64,000 nt of DNA from Streptomyces antarcticus (lineage in GTDB: Bacteria > Actinomycetota > Actinomycetes > Streptomycetales > Streptomycetaceae), in the NCBI RefSeq assembly GCF_026627255.1, contig NZ_JAPNLM010000013.1:124001-188000 (forward strand). Reading direction: 5' to 3'. Made by a program: the position numbers and the translations under genes. The stretch's first letter is position 1; every line of letters starts with the position of its first letter. Below the pieces are notes generated by a model. The model had not been told where the DNA came from and searched no databases. It saw nothing but the letters and a program-made list of their open reading frames with translations. Positions 30,381 to 39,607 of the stretch are shown one piece after another.

Positions 30381-30770
30381 GTGCTTGATACTTCGCCCCT
30401 GACCGCCGTCGTGGAACGTTTCGCCGACCGGCTGCGGGCCGCCCCGCAGAGCCGCTTGCAGCAGGGTGCCGCCGCCGTGGCGCTGGAACTGGCCCGCGAG
30501 CTCTCCGTACGGGCGCAGCGCCTGGAGGGGTCCGGGCCGGCGCGGGAGATGCCGGACGCGGGGATCTTCGTCGTCGGCGACCAGGTGGCCGTGGCCGGGC
30601 TGGACCTCGCCGAGGCACTGCGCGGCGCGGCGGCGGCCCCGGAAGCGGCGGCCGGGGCGTCCACGGCGTCCTCCGCGTCCACGGCGGGGGACGGCACGAA
30701 GGCCCCGTCCGTGATCCTGGACGAGGCCGTGCGGCTGGTGGAGCAGGCGGACGTCAGAGCGATGCGATGA
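30381..30770 (+). CDS. Conserved hypothetical protein, 129 residues
   Basis: I do not recognise a family. The N-terminus is a helical segment (LTAVVERFADRLRAAPQSRL ... LELARELSVRAQRL) and the middle is GIFVVGDQVAVAGLDLAEAL. An Ala/Ser-rich linker and a terminal helix (LDEAVRLVEQADVRAMR) follow. Codon position GC is that of a real Streptomyces gene. TAAGGT lies seven bases before the GTG start, suggesting a leaderless mRNA. The last 17 bases overlap the 3' end of the opposing gene. Confidence 0.72.
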   Translation: MLDTSPLTAVVERFADRLRAAPQSRLQQGAAAVALELARELSVRAQRLEGSGPAREMPDAGIFVVGDQVAVAGLDLAEALRGAAAAPEAAAGASTASSASTAGDGTKAPSVILDEAVRLVEQADVRAMR

Positions 30771-31578
30771 CGCGGTCCGCGAGGATGTAGACGTTGCTGT
30801 CGGGGTCCTCGGCGTCGCCGCACGAGAAGGTCAGGGCGTACGCCCCGGAGATGCCCGAGCCGCCCAGCAGGACCGGCGCGGTGCCCGAGCGCAGGGCCTC
30901 GGCTAGCCGCTCCGCGGTCTCCCGGTGGCCGGGGGTCATGCAGAGCGTGGTGCCGTCGGTGAAGACGTACACGTCGAGCGTGCCCAGCGGGCCCGGCCGG
31001 ACGTCCGAAAGGGCCGTACGGGCCTCCGCGAGCTCCTCCAGGCGGCTGACGGTGCGCTCGTGGTCGGCGCCCGGGTACGAGGCCTGGACCGGTACGAAGT
31101 CGGGGTGCGAGGGGTGGCGCCGGCGGGCGGCGGCCAGCTCGGCCGACTCCTCCGGGTAGCCGGTGTACTCCTCGTACGACTCCTCGCCGAGCACCGCCTC
31201 CAGGCCCACCAGGTCGGCCTGCCGGGGCAGGAAGACCGGGCTGTCCTCGCCGAGCCCGGGCAGGCCGCCCAGCAGCGACGGCGCGTCGGCGGCGTCACGG
31301 GCCTCCTGCGCGGCCCAGAAGGCCCGCGCCTCGGCCAGCTCCCGCTCGCGCTCCTCGGCGAGGGCTTCGGCCACGGCGGCTCGTATTTCCGCGGCGGGGG
31401 ACTCCACGGCGCTGCGGGCGTGCGGCACGGTCGCACCGCGGGGGTGGGCCGGCGCCGCCAGCTCACTGCGCAGGGCCGTGACCTGCTTGCGCAGGCCGTG
31501 GACGGCGTGCAGCGCAGCAGCGCCCACGGTCGTGGCAGCGGCCGTGGTCAGCAGCAGGGCAAGAGACATGGCGCTCAC
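30754..31578 (-). CDS. Hypothetical protein with N-terminal membrane or signal helix
   Basis: This 274-residue protein has an N-terminal hydrophobic segment (about 3-25, SLALLLTTAAATTVGAAAL), then a coiled-coil-like stretch (about 28-90). The Glu-rich middle is followed by a folded-looking end (TLDVYVFTDGTTLCMTPGHRETAERL, SGAYALTFSCG, NVYILADRVIAS). No family recognised. AGGAG (plus-strand 31586-31590) supports GTG 31578. The 3' end overlaps the convergent 30381-30770 gene. Confidence 0.8.
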   Translation of the reverse strand: MSAMSLALLLTTAAATTVGAAALHAVHGLRKQVTALRSELAAPAHPRGATVPHARSAVESPAAEIRAAVAEALAEERERELAEARAFWAAQEARDAADAPSLLGGLPGLGEDSPVFLPRQADLVGLEAVLGEESYEEYTGYPEESAELAAARRRHPSHPDFVPVQASYPGADHERTVSRLEELAEARTALSDVRPGPLGTLDVYVFTDGTTLCMTPGHRETAERLAEALRSGTAPVLLGGSGISGAYALTFSCGDAEDPDSNVYILADRVIASL

Positions 31579-32045
31579 TGGCTAACTCCTGATTGTTTCG
31601 ATCCCCCGACTTCCTACATCAGAGTGTCCCGACCTGGGAATGGCGTGCAGTGCATTACGTCATGAATTGGACAGGTCTTTCGTCCCGGGGGCCTCGGCCG
31701 CACGGTGGTTGACCTGCACATATGCCGATCCCCCAGGACAAAGGTCACATCCTGGGGGAGATTCGGTCACAGGTCGGCGGCGACGGGGTTAGAACTGGTG
31801 TCAGTACGGGACGCGGGATCTCGCCGGATCCCTTGCGGCGCCCGGGGTTCGAGACGCCGGGGCCGCTCCCGGCAGGGGCGGCACCCATTCGGACGAGCGA
31901 CGCGCCCCCTACCCTCAGCTACCGCCCGGCCCAGCCGTCGCGGCTCAGCTCAGGCGCTTCGCTCCTGTGGTCGCGCTGAGCTTCGCCTCCGCTGCGGGCA
32001 GGTGCCGCCCTCGTTCCTCGGGCGACCCCTACCCTCCGCTGCGGC
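31579..32045. other. 467-bp intergenic region with a diverged repeat
   Basis: This gap lies between the tail of the thiolase and the start of the preceding minus-strand gene. I see no convincing gene. It holds two related blocks: 31871-31958 and 31995-32060 (the latter covers the thiolase stop). Both contain CCCCTACCCTC and CGGCTCAGCTCAGGCGCT. Confidence 0.55.
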
Positions 32046-33266
32046 TCAGCTCAGGCGCTCGATCACCATCGCCATGCCCTGGCCGCCGCCCACGCACATC
32101 GTCTCCAGGCCGAACTGCTTGTCGTGGAACTGCAGGCTGTTGATCAGGGTTCCGGTGATCCGGGCGCCGGTCATCCCGAACGGGTGACCGACGGCGATGG
32201 CCCCGCCGTTGACGTTGAGCTTGTCCAGCGGGATCTCCAGGTCCCGGTAGGACGGGATGACCTGGGCCGCGAAGGCCTCGTTGATCTCGAACAGGTCGAT
32301 GTCCCCGACGGTCAGGCCGGCCCGCTTCAGGGCCTGCTTGGACGCCTCGACCGGGCCCAGGCCCATGATCTCGGGGGACAGGCCGGTGACGCCGGTGGAG
32401 ACGATCCGCGCCAGCGGGGTCAGGCCCAGGTCCCGCGCCTTGGTGTCGCTCATGATGACCAGCGCGGCTGCGCCGTCGTTGAGCGCACAGCAGTTGGCGG
32501 CCGTGATCAGGCCGTCGGGGCGGAAGACGGGCTTGAGGCCCTGGACGCCCTCCAGCGTCACGCCGGCGCGCGGGCCGTCGTCGGCGGAGACGACCGTCCC
32601 GTCGGGGGTCGTGACCGGGGTGATCTCGCGCTCCCAGAAGCCGTTCTTGATCGCGGCCTCGGCCAGGTTCTGCGAGCGGACGCCGAACTCGTCCATGTCC
32701 TGGCGGGTCACGCCCTTCAGGCGGGCCAGGTTCTCCGCGGTCTGGCCCATCGCGATGTACGCGTCGGGGATCAGGCCGTCCTCGCGCGGGTCGTGCCAGG
32801 ACGCGCCCTCGCTCTGCGCGACGGCGGCCGTACGGCCCTCGGCGTCGGCGAAGAGCGGGTTGTGCGTGTCCGGCAGGCCGTCGGAGGAGCCCTTCACGGA
32901 CCGGGAGACCATCTCGACGCCCGCGGAGATGAAGACGTCGCCCTCGCCCGCCTTGATGGCGTGCAGGGCCATCCGCGAGGTCTGGAGCGAGGAGGAGCAG
33001 TAACGGGTGATCGTGCAGCCCGGCAGGTGGTCCATGCCCATCTGCACGGCGACGATGCGCCCCAGGTTGTGGCCCTGCTCGCCGCCGGGGAGGCCGCAGC
33101 CGAGCATCAGGTCGTCGATGTCGCGCGGGTCCAGCCCGGGAACCTTGGCGAGGGCGGCCTGGATGACCGTCGCGGTCAGGTCGTCCGGGCGTACGTCCTT
33201 GAGGGACCCCTTGAAGGCGCGTCCGATGGGCGAGCGGGCGGTCGAAACGATGACGGCTTCGGGCAT
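32046..33266 (-). CDS. Acetyl-CoA acetyltransferase (thiolase)
   Basis: This 406-residue thiolase makes or cleaves acetoacetyl-CoA or longer 3-ketoacyl-CoA in fatty-acid metabolism. The nucleophilic Cys is in ITRYCSSSLQT. The second triad region is EINEAFAAQVIPS, VNGGAIAVGHPFGMTGAR carries the His, and CVGGGQGMAMVIE carries the second Cys. ATG 33266 follows GGAG. It stands alone in orientation with the SGNH gene upstream. Confidence 0.94.
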   Translation of the reverse strand: MPEAVIVSTARSPIGRAFKGSLKDVRPDDLTATVIQAALAKVPGLDPRDIDDLMLGCGLPGGEQGHNLGRIVAVQMGMDHLPGCTITRYCSSSLQTSRMALHAIKAGEGDVFISAGVEMVSRSVKGSSDGLPDTHNPLFADAEGRTAAVAQSEGASWHDPREDGLIPDAYIAMGQTAENLARLKGVTRQDMDEFGVRSQNLAEAAIKNGFWEREITPVTTPDGTVVSADDGPRAGVTLEGVQGLKPVFRPDGLITAANCCALNDGAAALVIMSDTKARDLGLTPLARIVSTGVTGLSPEIMGLGPVEASKQALKRAGLTVGDIDLFEINEAFAAQVIPSYRDLEIPLDKLNVNGGAIAVGHPFGMTGARITGTLINSLQFHDKQFGLETMCVGGGQGMAMVIERLS

Positions 33267-33434
33267 CGGGACTCCAGGGGTGCGTCGTTGCGGGACCGCA
33301 AGCGAAGTTACCGCCCCGTACGGTCGAGGTCACCGGCCTTGCGGTGTGATGCCGGTCGCTCCCGCGGGGGTGGCGGGTGGCCGGGCGGGCGCCGGGGCGG
33401 CTCCGCGCCGCCTCCGGCACCCGCCCGCCGGGCC

Positions 33435-33456
33435 GCCCCGGGGCGCGCCCCGGGGC
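33435..33456. terminator. 22-base GC palindrome, likely terminator
   Basis: A perfect 22-base palindrome built from CCCCGGGG blocks either side of a CGCG centre lies just downstream of the SGNH hydrolase stop (minus strand). It is embedded in a run of GC hairpins from about 33370. Confidence 0.5.
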
Positions 33457-33475
33457 GTGAGGCGCCCTGGGTGGT

Positions 33476-34540
33476 TCAGGCCGGGCCGGAGACCGCTTCG
33501 GGGTTCGGCGTGCCCGTGGCGGCCGTCCCGGCGGCGCGCGCGGCCGGTGCCGGCTCCTCGCCGGGGACCCGCCGGCGGCGGCGGTGCTTGAGCAGGGCCC
33601 AGGGCCCGCGGGCCGCGGTGACCTCCGTACCCGCCTCGCCAGCGGCCGCCGACGCGGCCTTGGCCACCGGGAGCATGTCCTCGTCCCGGGACACGTCCAG
33701 CCGGTCCGACTCGGGCCACACCCCGAGCGCCGCGCACAGCGTGGGCAGCACGGCCATCGCGGCGGTCGCGTACCCCTCCGCCGACGGGTGATAGGCGTCC
33801 GGGCCGAACATCTCGCGCGGGTTCGCGGCGAACTCCGGGCCCAGCAGGTCCCCCATGGAGACCGTACGGGCGCCCAGCGCGACCACGCCTATGGTCTGGG
33901 CCGCCGCCAGCTGGCGCGAGACCCGCCGGGCCACCCACCGCAGCGGCTGGTACACCGGCTCGATGGTGCCCAGGTCGGGGCAGGTGCCCACGACGACCTC
34001 GGCGCCCGCCAGCCGCAGCCGCCGTACGGCCGAGGTCAGGCACCGCACCGAGTGTGTCGGCGGCATCCGCCGGGTCACGTCGTTCGCGCCGATCATGATC
34101 ACGCAGACGTCGGGCGGGGGCACGTCCTGCCCCTCGGGCCCGTCGAGCAGCAGGGCCACCTGCCGGTCCAGGTCGTCGGACATGGCCCCCGACAGGGCCA
34201 CGTTGCGCATCTCCACCGGCCGCTCGGCCACCGCCGCCAGCCCGGAGGCCAGCAGGGCCGCCGGTGTCTGCCGGGCCCGCCGTACGCCCAGCCCCGCGGC
34301 CGTGGAGTCGCCCAGCATGCCCAGCCGCAGCGGCCCCGGGCTCATCTCGGGGCCGGCGAACTCGCTCCCGTACAGCCCGTCCGCGCGCGGCGGATCCGGC
34401 AGCCCGGTCCCCACCGTCCGCTTCGCGAACTGGACCTCCGCCAGCACCAGGCCCACCGTCGCGGCCCCGACCAGCCCGAGGCCGCCTCCGCCGTACGCCG
34501 CTCCCGCCGCGATCCGCCGGGCCGTTCTCGCCCTCGACAC
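33476..34540 (-). CDS. SGNH/GDSL-family hydrolase, membrane-anchored or secreted
   Basis: This 354-residue esterase-like protein has an N-terminal hydrophobic segment (about 12-34) after a basic start, so it is exported or anchored. Family blocks are block I GMLGDSTAAGLG (Ser), ALSGAMSDDL (Gly), the block III GANDV (Asn) and block V DAYHPSAEGY (Asp and His). A low-complexity basic/Ala tail ends the protein. Substrate unknown. GTG 34540 is the start. Confidence 0.88.
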   Translation of the reverse strand: MSRARTARRIAAGAAYGGGGLGLVGAATVGLVLAEVQFAKRTVGTGLPDPPRADGLYGSEFAGPEMSPGPLRLGMLGDSTAAGLGVRRARQTPAALLASGLAAVAERPVEMRNVALSGAMSDDLDRQVALLLDGPEGQDVPPPDVCVIMIGANDVTRRMPPTHSVRCLTSAVRRLRLAGAEVVVGTCPDLGTIEPVYQPLRWVARRVSRQLAAAQTIGVVALGARTVSMGDLLGPEFAANPREMFGPDAYHPSAEGYATAAMAVLPTLCAALGVWPESDRLDVSRDEDMLPVAKAASAAAGEAGTEVTAARGPWALLKHRRRRRVPGEEPAPAARAAGTAATGTPNPEAVSGPA

Positions 34541-34666
34541 GCTTCAGGCCACCTCCTCGTCCCTCGATGACCTACCTGCCCCGTACGTACGGTCGTCCAA
34601 TCCCTTTCGGCATACCCTGGCCGGACCTCCCGGAGAACCCGTGGAGTCCCCTCCTTGGAGAACATG

Positions 34667-36052
34667 GTGCAATTCCACGACTCGATGATCAGCCTCGTCG
34701 GCAACACCCCGCTGGTGAAGCTCAACCGTGTGACCGAAGGCCTGCAGGCCACCGTCCTTGCGAAGGTCGAGTACTTCAACCCCGGCGGGTCGGTGAAGGA
34801 CCGCATCGCCGTACGGATGATCGAGGCCGCCGAGCAGAGCGGAGCCCTCAAGCCCGGTGGCACCATCGTGGAGCCGACCAGCGGCAACACGGGTGTAGGA
34901 CTCGCCATCGTGGCCCAGCAGAAGGGCTACCACTGCATCTTCGTCTGCCCTGACAAGGTGTCCGCGGACAAGATCAACGTCATGCGTGCGTACGGCGCCG
35001 ACGTCGTGGTCTGCCCGACCGCCGTCGACCCCGAGCACCCGGACTCGTACTACAACGTGTCCGACCGCCTCGTGCGCGAGACGCCCGGCGCCTGGAAGCC
35101 CGACCAGTACAGCAACCCGAACAACCCCCGTTCGCACTACGAGACCACCGGTCCCGAGCTGTGGGAGCAGACCGACGGGAAGATCACCCACTTCATCGCG
35201 GGCGTCGGCACCGGCGGCACGATCTCCGGCACCGGCGGCTACCTGAAGGAGGTGTCCGGCGGCAAGGTCAAGGTCATCGGCGCCGACCCCGAGGGCTCGG
35301 TCTACTCCGGCGGCTCGGGCCGCCCGTACCTCGTCGAGGGCGTCGGCGAGGACTTCTGGCCGACCGCCTACGACCGCAACGTCACCGACGAGATCATCGC
35401 GGTGTCCGACAAGGACTCCTTCCAGATGACCCGCCGCCTCGCGAAGGAGGAGGGCCTGCTCGTCGGCGGTTCCTGCGGCATGGCGGTCGTGGCCGCCCTG
35501 CGCGCCGCCGAGGGCCTGGGCCCGGACGACGTGGTCGTCGTCCTGCTGCCGGACAGCGGCCGCGGCTACCTCAGCAAGATCTTCAGCGACGAGTGGATGG
35601 CCGGACACGGGTTCCTCGAGGAGGCCGGGCCCTCCGCGCGCATCGGCGACGTGCTGAACGACAAGGAGGACGGCATTCCCTCCCTCGTCCACATGCACCC
35701 CGAGGAGACCGTCGGCGAGGCCATCGAGGTCCTGCGCGAGTACGGCGTCTCGCAGATGCCGATCGTCAAGCCGGGCGCCGGCCACCCCGACGTCATGGCC
35801 GCCGAGGTCATCGGCTCCGTCGTCGAGAAGGAGCTGCTGTCCGCCCTGTTCGCGCAGCGCGCCTCGCTCGGTGACCCGCTGGAGAAGCACATGAGCGCGC
35901 CGCTGCCGCAGGTCGGCTCGGGCGAGCCGGTCTCCGAGCTGATGGCCGTGCTCGGCGAGGCCGACGCGGCGATCGTGCTGGTCGAGGGCAAGCCGACCGG
36001 TGTCGTCAGCCGCCAGGACCTGCTGGCCTTCCTGGCCAAGGGATCCAAGTAG
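34667..36052 (+). CDS. cbs: Cystathionine beta-synthase with CBS pair
   Basis: This 461-residue PLP enzyme condenses serine and homocysteine to cystathionine (reverse trans-sulfuration). The catalytic domain has SLVGNTPLVKLNRV, the PLP lysine in GGSVKDRIA, TSGNTGVGLA and GTGGTISGTGGYLK. Two CBS domains (about 330-455) form a putative regulatory module. I prefer GTG 34667 because GGAG (34657-34660) is then six bases away and the product begins MQFHDSMISLVGN; ATG 34664 is also possible. Confidence 0.95.
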   Translation: MQFHDSMISLVGNTPLVKLNRVTEGLQATVLAKVEYFNPGGSVKDRIAVRMIEAAEQSGALKPGGTIVEPTSGNTGVGLAIVAQQKGYHCIFVCPDKVSADKINVMRAYGADVVVCPTAVDPEHPDSYYNVSDRLVRETPGAWKPDQYSNPNNPRSHYETTGPELWEQTDGKITHFIAGVGTGGTISGTGGYLKEVSGGKVKVIGADPEGSVYSGGSGRPYLVEGVGEDFWPTAYDRNVTDEIIAVSDKDSFQMTRRLAKEEGLLVGGSCGMAVVAALRAAEGLGPDDVVVVLLPDSGRGYLSKIFSDEWMAGHGFLEEAGPSARIGDVLNDKEDGIPSLVHMHPEETVGEAIEVLREYGVSQMPIVKPGAGHPDVMAAEVIGSVVEKELLSALFAQRASLGDPLEKHMSAPLPQVGSGEPVSELMAVLGEADAAIVLVEGKPTGVVSRQDLLAFLAKGSK

Positions 36053-36091
36053 CCGCGGCCGGTCCGCGGCCGCCGCGACGCGGCCGCGCGA

Positions 36092-36115
36092 GCCCGTAGC
36101 GCAATCGGTACGGGC
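36092..36115 (+). terminator. Hairpin after cystathionine beta-synthase
   Basis: GCCCGTA (36092-36098) pairs with TACGGGC (36109-36115). A GC-rich stem near 36066-36088 precedes it. The rest of the 36053-36401 gap shows no gene. Confidence 0.5.
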
Positions 36116-36401
36116 CCGACACGTGGGCGCAGCACCGGCTTAACACGGCTCCGGCACAGTGGTGGTCGTCGGCAGGGAAGAGCGGGAAACCGCCGGACCC
36201 GGCCGGCACCACCGAACGGCGTTGCGTGACTCCGGAGCGGCTCCCGGACCATGTGCGCCACGGACGCGGACGGCCCTGACCCGGCCGTGTCCTTCGCGGG
36301 GACCGCCGTCGTCCCGCCCCCGGGCAACCGGGGTGCGGCGGTCCCCGCCCAAGTCTTTTCCGGACTCTTCTCCGGGCTCAGGCGGGGACCGGCCAGGCCG
36401 G

Positions 36402-36785
36402 TCAGCCGAGCGGATCGCGGTCCCGGCGGCCGAAGGACTTGTGGGCGTGGACGAAGTTCACGGCCACGATGCCCGCCCAGACCACCAGCAGCCCGCTCAG
36501 GCGCGCGTGCGCGGCGCCGATCGCCGAGAGCGGGATCGCCAGGACCAGCGTGATGACGGCGAAGCCGAAGCGCTCCCCGAACGCGGCCCCGGGCGAAGCC
36601 GGGCCGCCGCCCGCCCCGCCGCGGGCCGCGAGCAGGCGTTCCTCGGCCAGCCGGCGCCTGACCTGGGTGTCGACCTTCTCGACGAACGAGTCCACCAGCT
36701 CGGCCTCGTACTCCGGCCCCAGCTCCCGCCGGGCGTCCAGGGTGGCGTCGAGTTCCTTCTTCAGCTCTCGGGCATGCGCGTCCAT
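36402..36785 (-). CDS. Small membrane protein, 127 residues
   Basis: The N-terminal half is a charged helix (ARELKKELDATLDARRELG, VDSFVEKVDTQVRRRLAEE). The C-terminal half has two membrane segments (AVITLVLAIPLSAIGAA and LSGLLVVWAGIVAVNFV). No named family, though similar proteins occur across Streptomyces. The annotated ATG follows GGTGGGGGG. Its link to the adjacent transporter genes is uncertain. Confidence 0.8.
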   Translation of the reverse strand: MDAHARELKKELDATLDARRELGPEYEAELVDSFVEKVDTQVRRRLAEERLLAARGGAGGGPASPGAAFGERFGFAVITLVLAIPLSAIGAAHARLSGLLVVWAGIVAVNFVHAHKSFGRRDRDPLG

Positions 36786-36825
36786 CCCCCCACCGTAGGC
36801 AGCGGCCGGCCCTGCGGCACTGGGG

Positions 36826-37491
36826 CTAGCCCCCGGTTCGCGCGCGTCCGATGCGCGTGAACGCCCGCGACACCGCCCTGCGGGCGGAGTGGATCCTCCA
36901 CGGCGTCACGCGGAGCACGGCCGGGGCGGCGATCACGAGGACGAGCGTCAGGGCCCAGCTCCACGGATCCGCGGCCGGCCGGCTCGTCCAGTCCCACCAG
37001 TAGACGTGGCCGGCGCCCCCGTGCCCGTAGTAGACGAGCGGGAAGATCGTGGAGACGGGCAGGACCCAGGCCAGGCGCCAGCCCAGGACACGGCCGGACA
37101 CCACCGCCAAAGCCAGCCAGGCGAGCAGGGAACGGGAGGCCTGGAGCCCCGCCCCGGCGTCGCGCAGCACCACTTCGCAGACCCCGACGAGGAGGAGTGC
37201 GAACGCCGTCGCCGTGGCCAGGTAGCGCAACTGCATGCGCCGCAAGGTGCTCGAAGGGGATTCCTCGAACGTGTGCATGAGGCTGTGCAGGCCTCCGGCG
37301 ACGAGCGATGCGTGGATCACCGGGACTTCTCGGCGGAAGGGCACCTGACGTACGCCCTCCGCCGAGGGTATGGCCAGGAGCGCGGCACCGAAGAAGGCGT
37401 TGAGGGCGAGGACCACCAGGAAGGCCACGGCCATGGCCGGGATGCCGTGGGCCCGCAGGAAGAGCCTCACGGGAGGATCGGTCTCACGCAC
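36826..37491 (-). CDS. Membrane protein, third gene of the peptide/ABC cassette
   Basis: This 221-residue protein has about five membrane segments (AVAFLVVLALNAFFGAALLA, ATATAFALLLVGVCEVVL, LLAWLALAVVSGRVL, LAWVLPVSTIFPLVYY and WALTLVLVIAAPAVL). It overlaps the 3' end of the upstream permease-like gene by eight bases, so it is co-translated. GTG 37491 follows GGAG. No family recognised; an accessory permease or immunity component is inferred from context. Confidence 0.8.
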   Translation of the reverse strand: MRETDPPVRLFLRAHGIPAMAVAFLVVLALNAFFGAALLAIPSAEGVRQVPFRREVPVIHASLVAGGLHSLMHTFEESPSSTLRRMQLRYLATATAFALLLVGVCEVVLRDAGAGLQASRSLLAWLALAVVSGRVLGWRLAWVLPVSTIFPLVYYGHGGAGHVYWWDWTSRPAADPWSWALTLVLVIAAPAVLRVTPWRIHSARRAVSRAFTRIGRARTGG

Positions 37492-38755
37492 AGGGAGTCT
37501 CCTCGATGACGTTCAGGCGTTGGTCGACCCATGCCTTCTGAGCGGGTTCTCCTTCCTTGCTGATCTTCTCTATCGCGGCGAAGTCGACCCCGGGCGGTCC
37601 GCCGTGGATGCCCTTCCGCTCGTTCGGCCCGTTCGCCCGGAACTCGAGCCAGGTCTGGATCTCGAACGTCGCCGCGCTCAGGCGTTCCAGGGAGTCCTCG
37701 CGCCACTGCTCGCACCGCATCGGGATGGAATCGCGCATGATGGCGCCGGCGAGGTTGGGGGAGACGAACCACAGGTTGCCCTCGATGATCTCGAAGTCGT
37801 TGGCGGAAGCCTCGGACCACGGCCGCAGGCCCGCCTCGTGGAAGGTCTGCGGCATCTTGATCCAGTCCTGCGGAATGGCGTCGAGGCGCTTCACCATGGC
37901 CGTGACCTCCGGCAGGTACGTGCGGTCCTCGGGCCAGAGGCACACGCGGGGCGCACCGGAGGAGCACAGCGGGGTGCCGGTGTTCTCCCGGTCCACCTGC
38001 ACGGGCCCCGCCGAGACGAGGGCGACCAGCGAGGCGAAGACGGCGGTGATCGCGGCGAGACCCGCCGCGCGCGCCGGTGCCGCTGCCGTGCGCAGCCCGC
38101 TCTTGCGGCGGAATACCGACGGTCCGAGCACGGCGAACGCCGCGAGGAAGAGGGCGAGCGCCAGGTGCGACAGGAGGGCGGACTCCGAAAGCTTCCGGGC
38201 AGGGCTGCCGGACAGGACGTAGAAGCCCAGCTGGTCTGGTGAGCCGAGTGCCCCGATCGCGACGAAACACGCGAGCCCGCAGATGACGGGGGCCGCGATC
38301 GCCGAGGTGGACAGGCGTCCCACCGCGTGCCCGATCGCGGTGCAGGCCACGATCGTCGAGGCACCGAGCAGGAGGTAGCCCGGCCACAGGAAGCCCGGGC
38401 CGCCTTCCGGTACGGTGACCGCCGCCGCGGCGGCCGCTCCGAGGACGTACGCGATGAGGACGTGGGCGAGGGTCGCCGTGAACTGCGCCGCCTCGATCCG
38501 CCAGCCCGCTCGCGCGGCGGTCTCTCGCTGCTCGGCGATGCCGCGGCGCAAGGAGCGGCCCACGGCCCATGCCGCGGCCGCGGCCGCGATCGGGGCGAAG
38601 AAGAGGGCGGGAATCTGCGCCGCGGCGCTGGCCTGCGGCCAGACGCCGATCCACCACCGGCTCCGCCCGAAGATCGACGCCAGGTCGACCGCCACGAGCA
38701 GCGGAAGGACCAGGAGCAGGGGGGAGCGCCGGAATTCGATCCAGAGGACTTTCAC
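37484..38755 (-). CDS. ABC-cassette membrane protein with extracytoplasmic C-terminal domain
   Basis: This 423-residue protein has about seven hydrophobic helices within residues 1-245 (start MKVLWIEFRRSPLLLVLPLL). An exported domain of about 170 residues follows, containing CSSGAPRVC. Its start overlaps the ATPase stop by four bases, so it is the likely permease of that ATPase. I do not recognise the family. The combination of small permease and large outer domain is common in Streptomyces export or resistance cassettes, but the substrate is unknown. Confidence 0.83.
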   Translation of the reverse strand: MKVLWIEFRRSPLLLVLPLLVAVDLASIFGRSRWWIGVWPQASAAAQIPALFFAPIAAAAAAWAVGRSLRRGIAEQRETAARAGWRIEAAQFTATLAHVLIAYVLGAAAAAAVTVPEGGPGFLWPGYLLLGASTIVACTAIGHAVGRLSTSAIAAPVICGLACFVAIGALGSPDQLGFYVLSGSPARKLSESALLSHLALALFLAAFAVLGPSVFRRKSGLRTAAAPARAAGLAAITAVFASLVALVSAGPVQVDRENTGTPLCSSGAPRVCLWPEDRTYLPEVTAMVKRLDAIPQDWIKMPQTFHEAGLRPWSEASANDFEIIEGNLWFVSPNLAGAIMRDSIPMRCEQWREDSLERLSAATFEIQTWLEFRANGPNERKGIHGGPPGVDFAAIEKISKEGEPAQKAWVDQRLNVIEETPCA

Positions 38756-39507
38756 CGCGTCGTCCCCCGGTCGGCCAGGACGGACATGTAGCCGCGCTCC
38801 AGGGCGCTGTCTCCGGGCTGGTCCGGGGACCCGCCGCCGGCGAGGGCTTCCGGTGTGCCGTGGAAGAGGAGGCTGCCCGAGCGTACGACCGCGACCTCGT
38901 CGCAGGCCGCCGAGACGTCCTCGACGAGGTGGGTGCTGAGCACGACCGCCGCGTCCCCGAGGCCCTTGATCAGAGCCCTGAACTCGAGGCGCTGCGCGGG
39001 GTCGAGTCCCACCGTGGGCTCGTCCAGAAGGATCAGGCGCGGCGATCCCACCAGGGCCGTCGCGATGCCGGCGCGGCGCAGCATGCCGCCCGACAGCGAC
39101 TTCATCTTGTCGTTCGACCGGTCACTCAGGCCGACGGAGGCGATGGCCTCGCGTACCGCATCGCGCGTCCGCTTCCTCGGCACCTCGCGCAGCCAGGCGC
39201 AGTAGGTCACGAACTCCTCGACCGTGAAGTTCGGATAGAAGCCGAACTCCTGGGGGAGGTATCCGATATTGCGCCTCGCGGTCCTCGCGTCCTTTTCCGA
39301 GGTGATGGTCCTGCCCATGATGGTGATAACCCCGTCCTGCGGCGGGGCCACTGTCGCCAAGGTGCGCAGGAGAGTCGTCTTGCCGGCTCCGTTCGGTCCC
39401 AGAAGGCCGATGACCGAGCCGTTCCCGATCTCAAGCGAAAGGTGATGGATCACGGTTCTCTTCCCGTATCCCTGCTTGATTCCATCGGCGCGCGCGATGG
39501 TGTCCAC
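38752..39507 (-). CDS. ABC transporter ATP-binding protein (CcmA/BcrA type)
   Basis: This 251-residue ATPase has Walker A GLLGPNGAGKTTLL, the Q-loop region IGYLPQEFGFYP, signature SLSGGMLRRAGIATAL, Walker B ILLDEPTVGLDP and an H-loop at VVLSTHLVEDV. It is of the export type found with peptide-resistance and bacteriocin-immunity permeases. GGGAGG (plus-strand 39513-39518) supports the GTG at 39507. The coupled membrane gene starts in its stop codon. Confidence 0.94.
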   Translation of the reverse strand: MDTIARADGIKQGYGKRTVIHHLSLEIGNGSVIGLLGPNGAGKTTLLRTLATVAPPQDGVITIMGRTITSEKDARTARRNIGYLPQEFGFYPNFTVEEFVTYCAWLREVPRKRTRDAVREAIASVGLSDRSNDKMKSLSGGMLRRAGIATALVGSPRLILLDEPTVGLDPAQRLEFRALIKGLGDAAVVLSTHLVEDVSAACDEVAVVRSGSLLFHGTPEALAGGGSPDQPGDSALERGYMSVLADRGTTR

Positions 39508-39524
39508 ATCTGCCTCCCATGCCG

Positions 39525-39564
39525 GAATGGGTGCCCCGATGGCCTGCTATCGGAACACCCATTC
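39525..39564 (-). promoter_or_regulatory. Stem-loop between the secreted-peptide gene and the ABC genes
   Basis: GAATGGGTG (39525-39533) pairs with CACCCATTC (39556-39564). CCGAT (39536-39540) pairs with ATCGG (39549-39553), leaving an eight-base loop. It lies seven bases from the ribosome-binding site of the ATPase gene. An attenuator or processing hairpin that keeps transporter levels below peptide levels is inferred. Confidence 0.65.
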
Positions 39565-39607
39565 TGTCGGCCTATTCAATGCTGAAACCGACGGTTATCG
39601 GAGTGGC

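Noticed and set aside
36092..36115. A tRNA-like stretch (AGCGCAATCGGTA) after cystathionine beta-synthase
   Set aside because: Only the D-arm look is present; no anticodon or T-arm can be folded. Called a hairpin instead.
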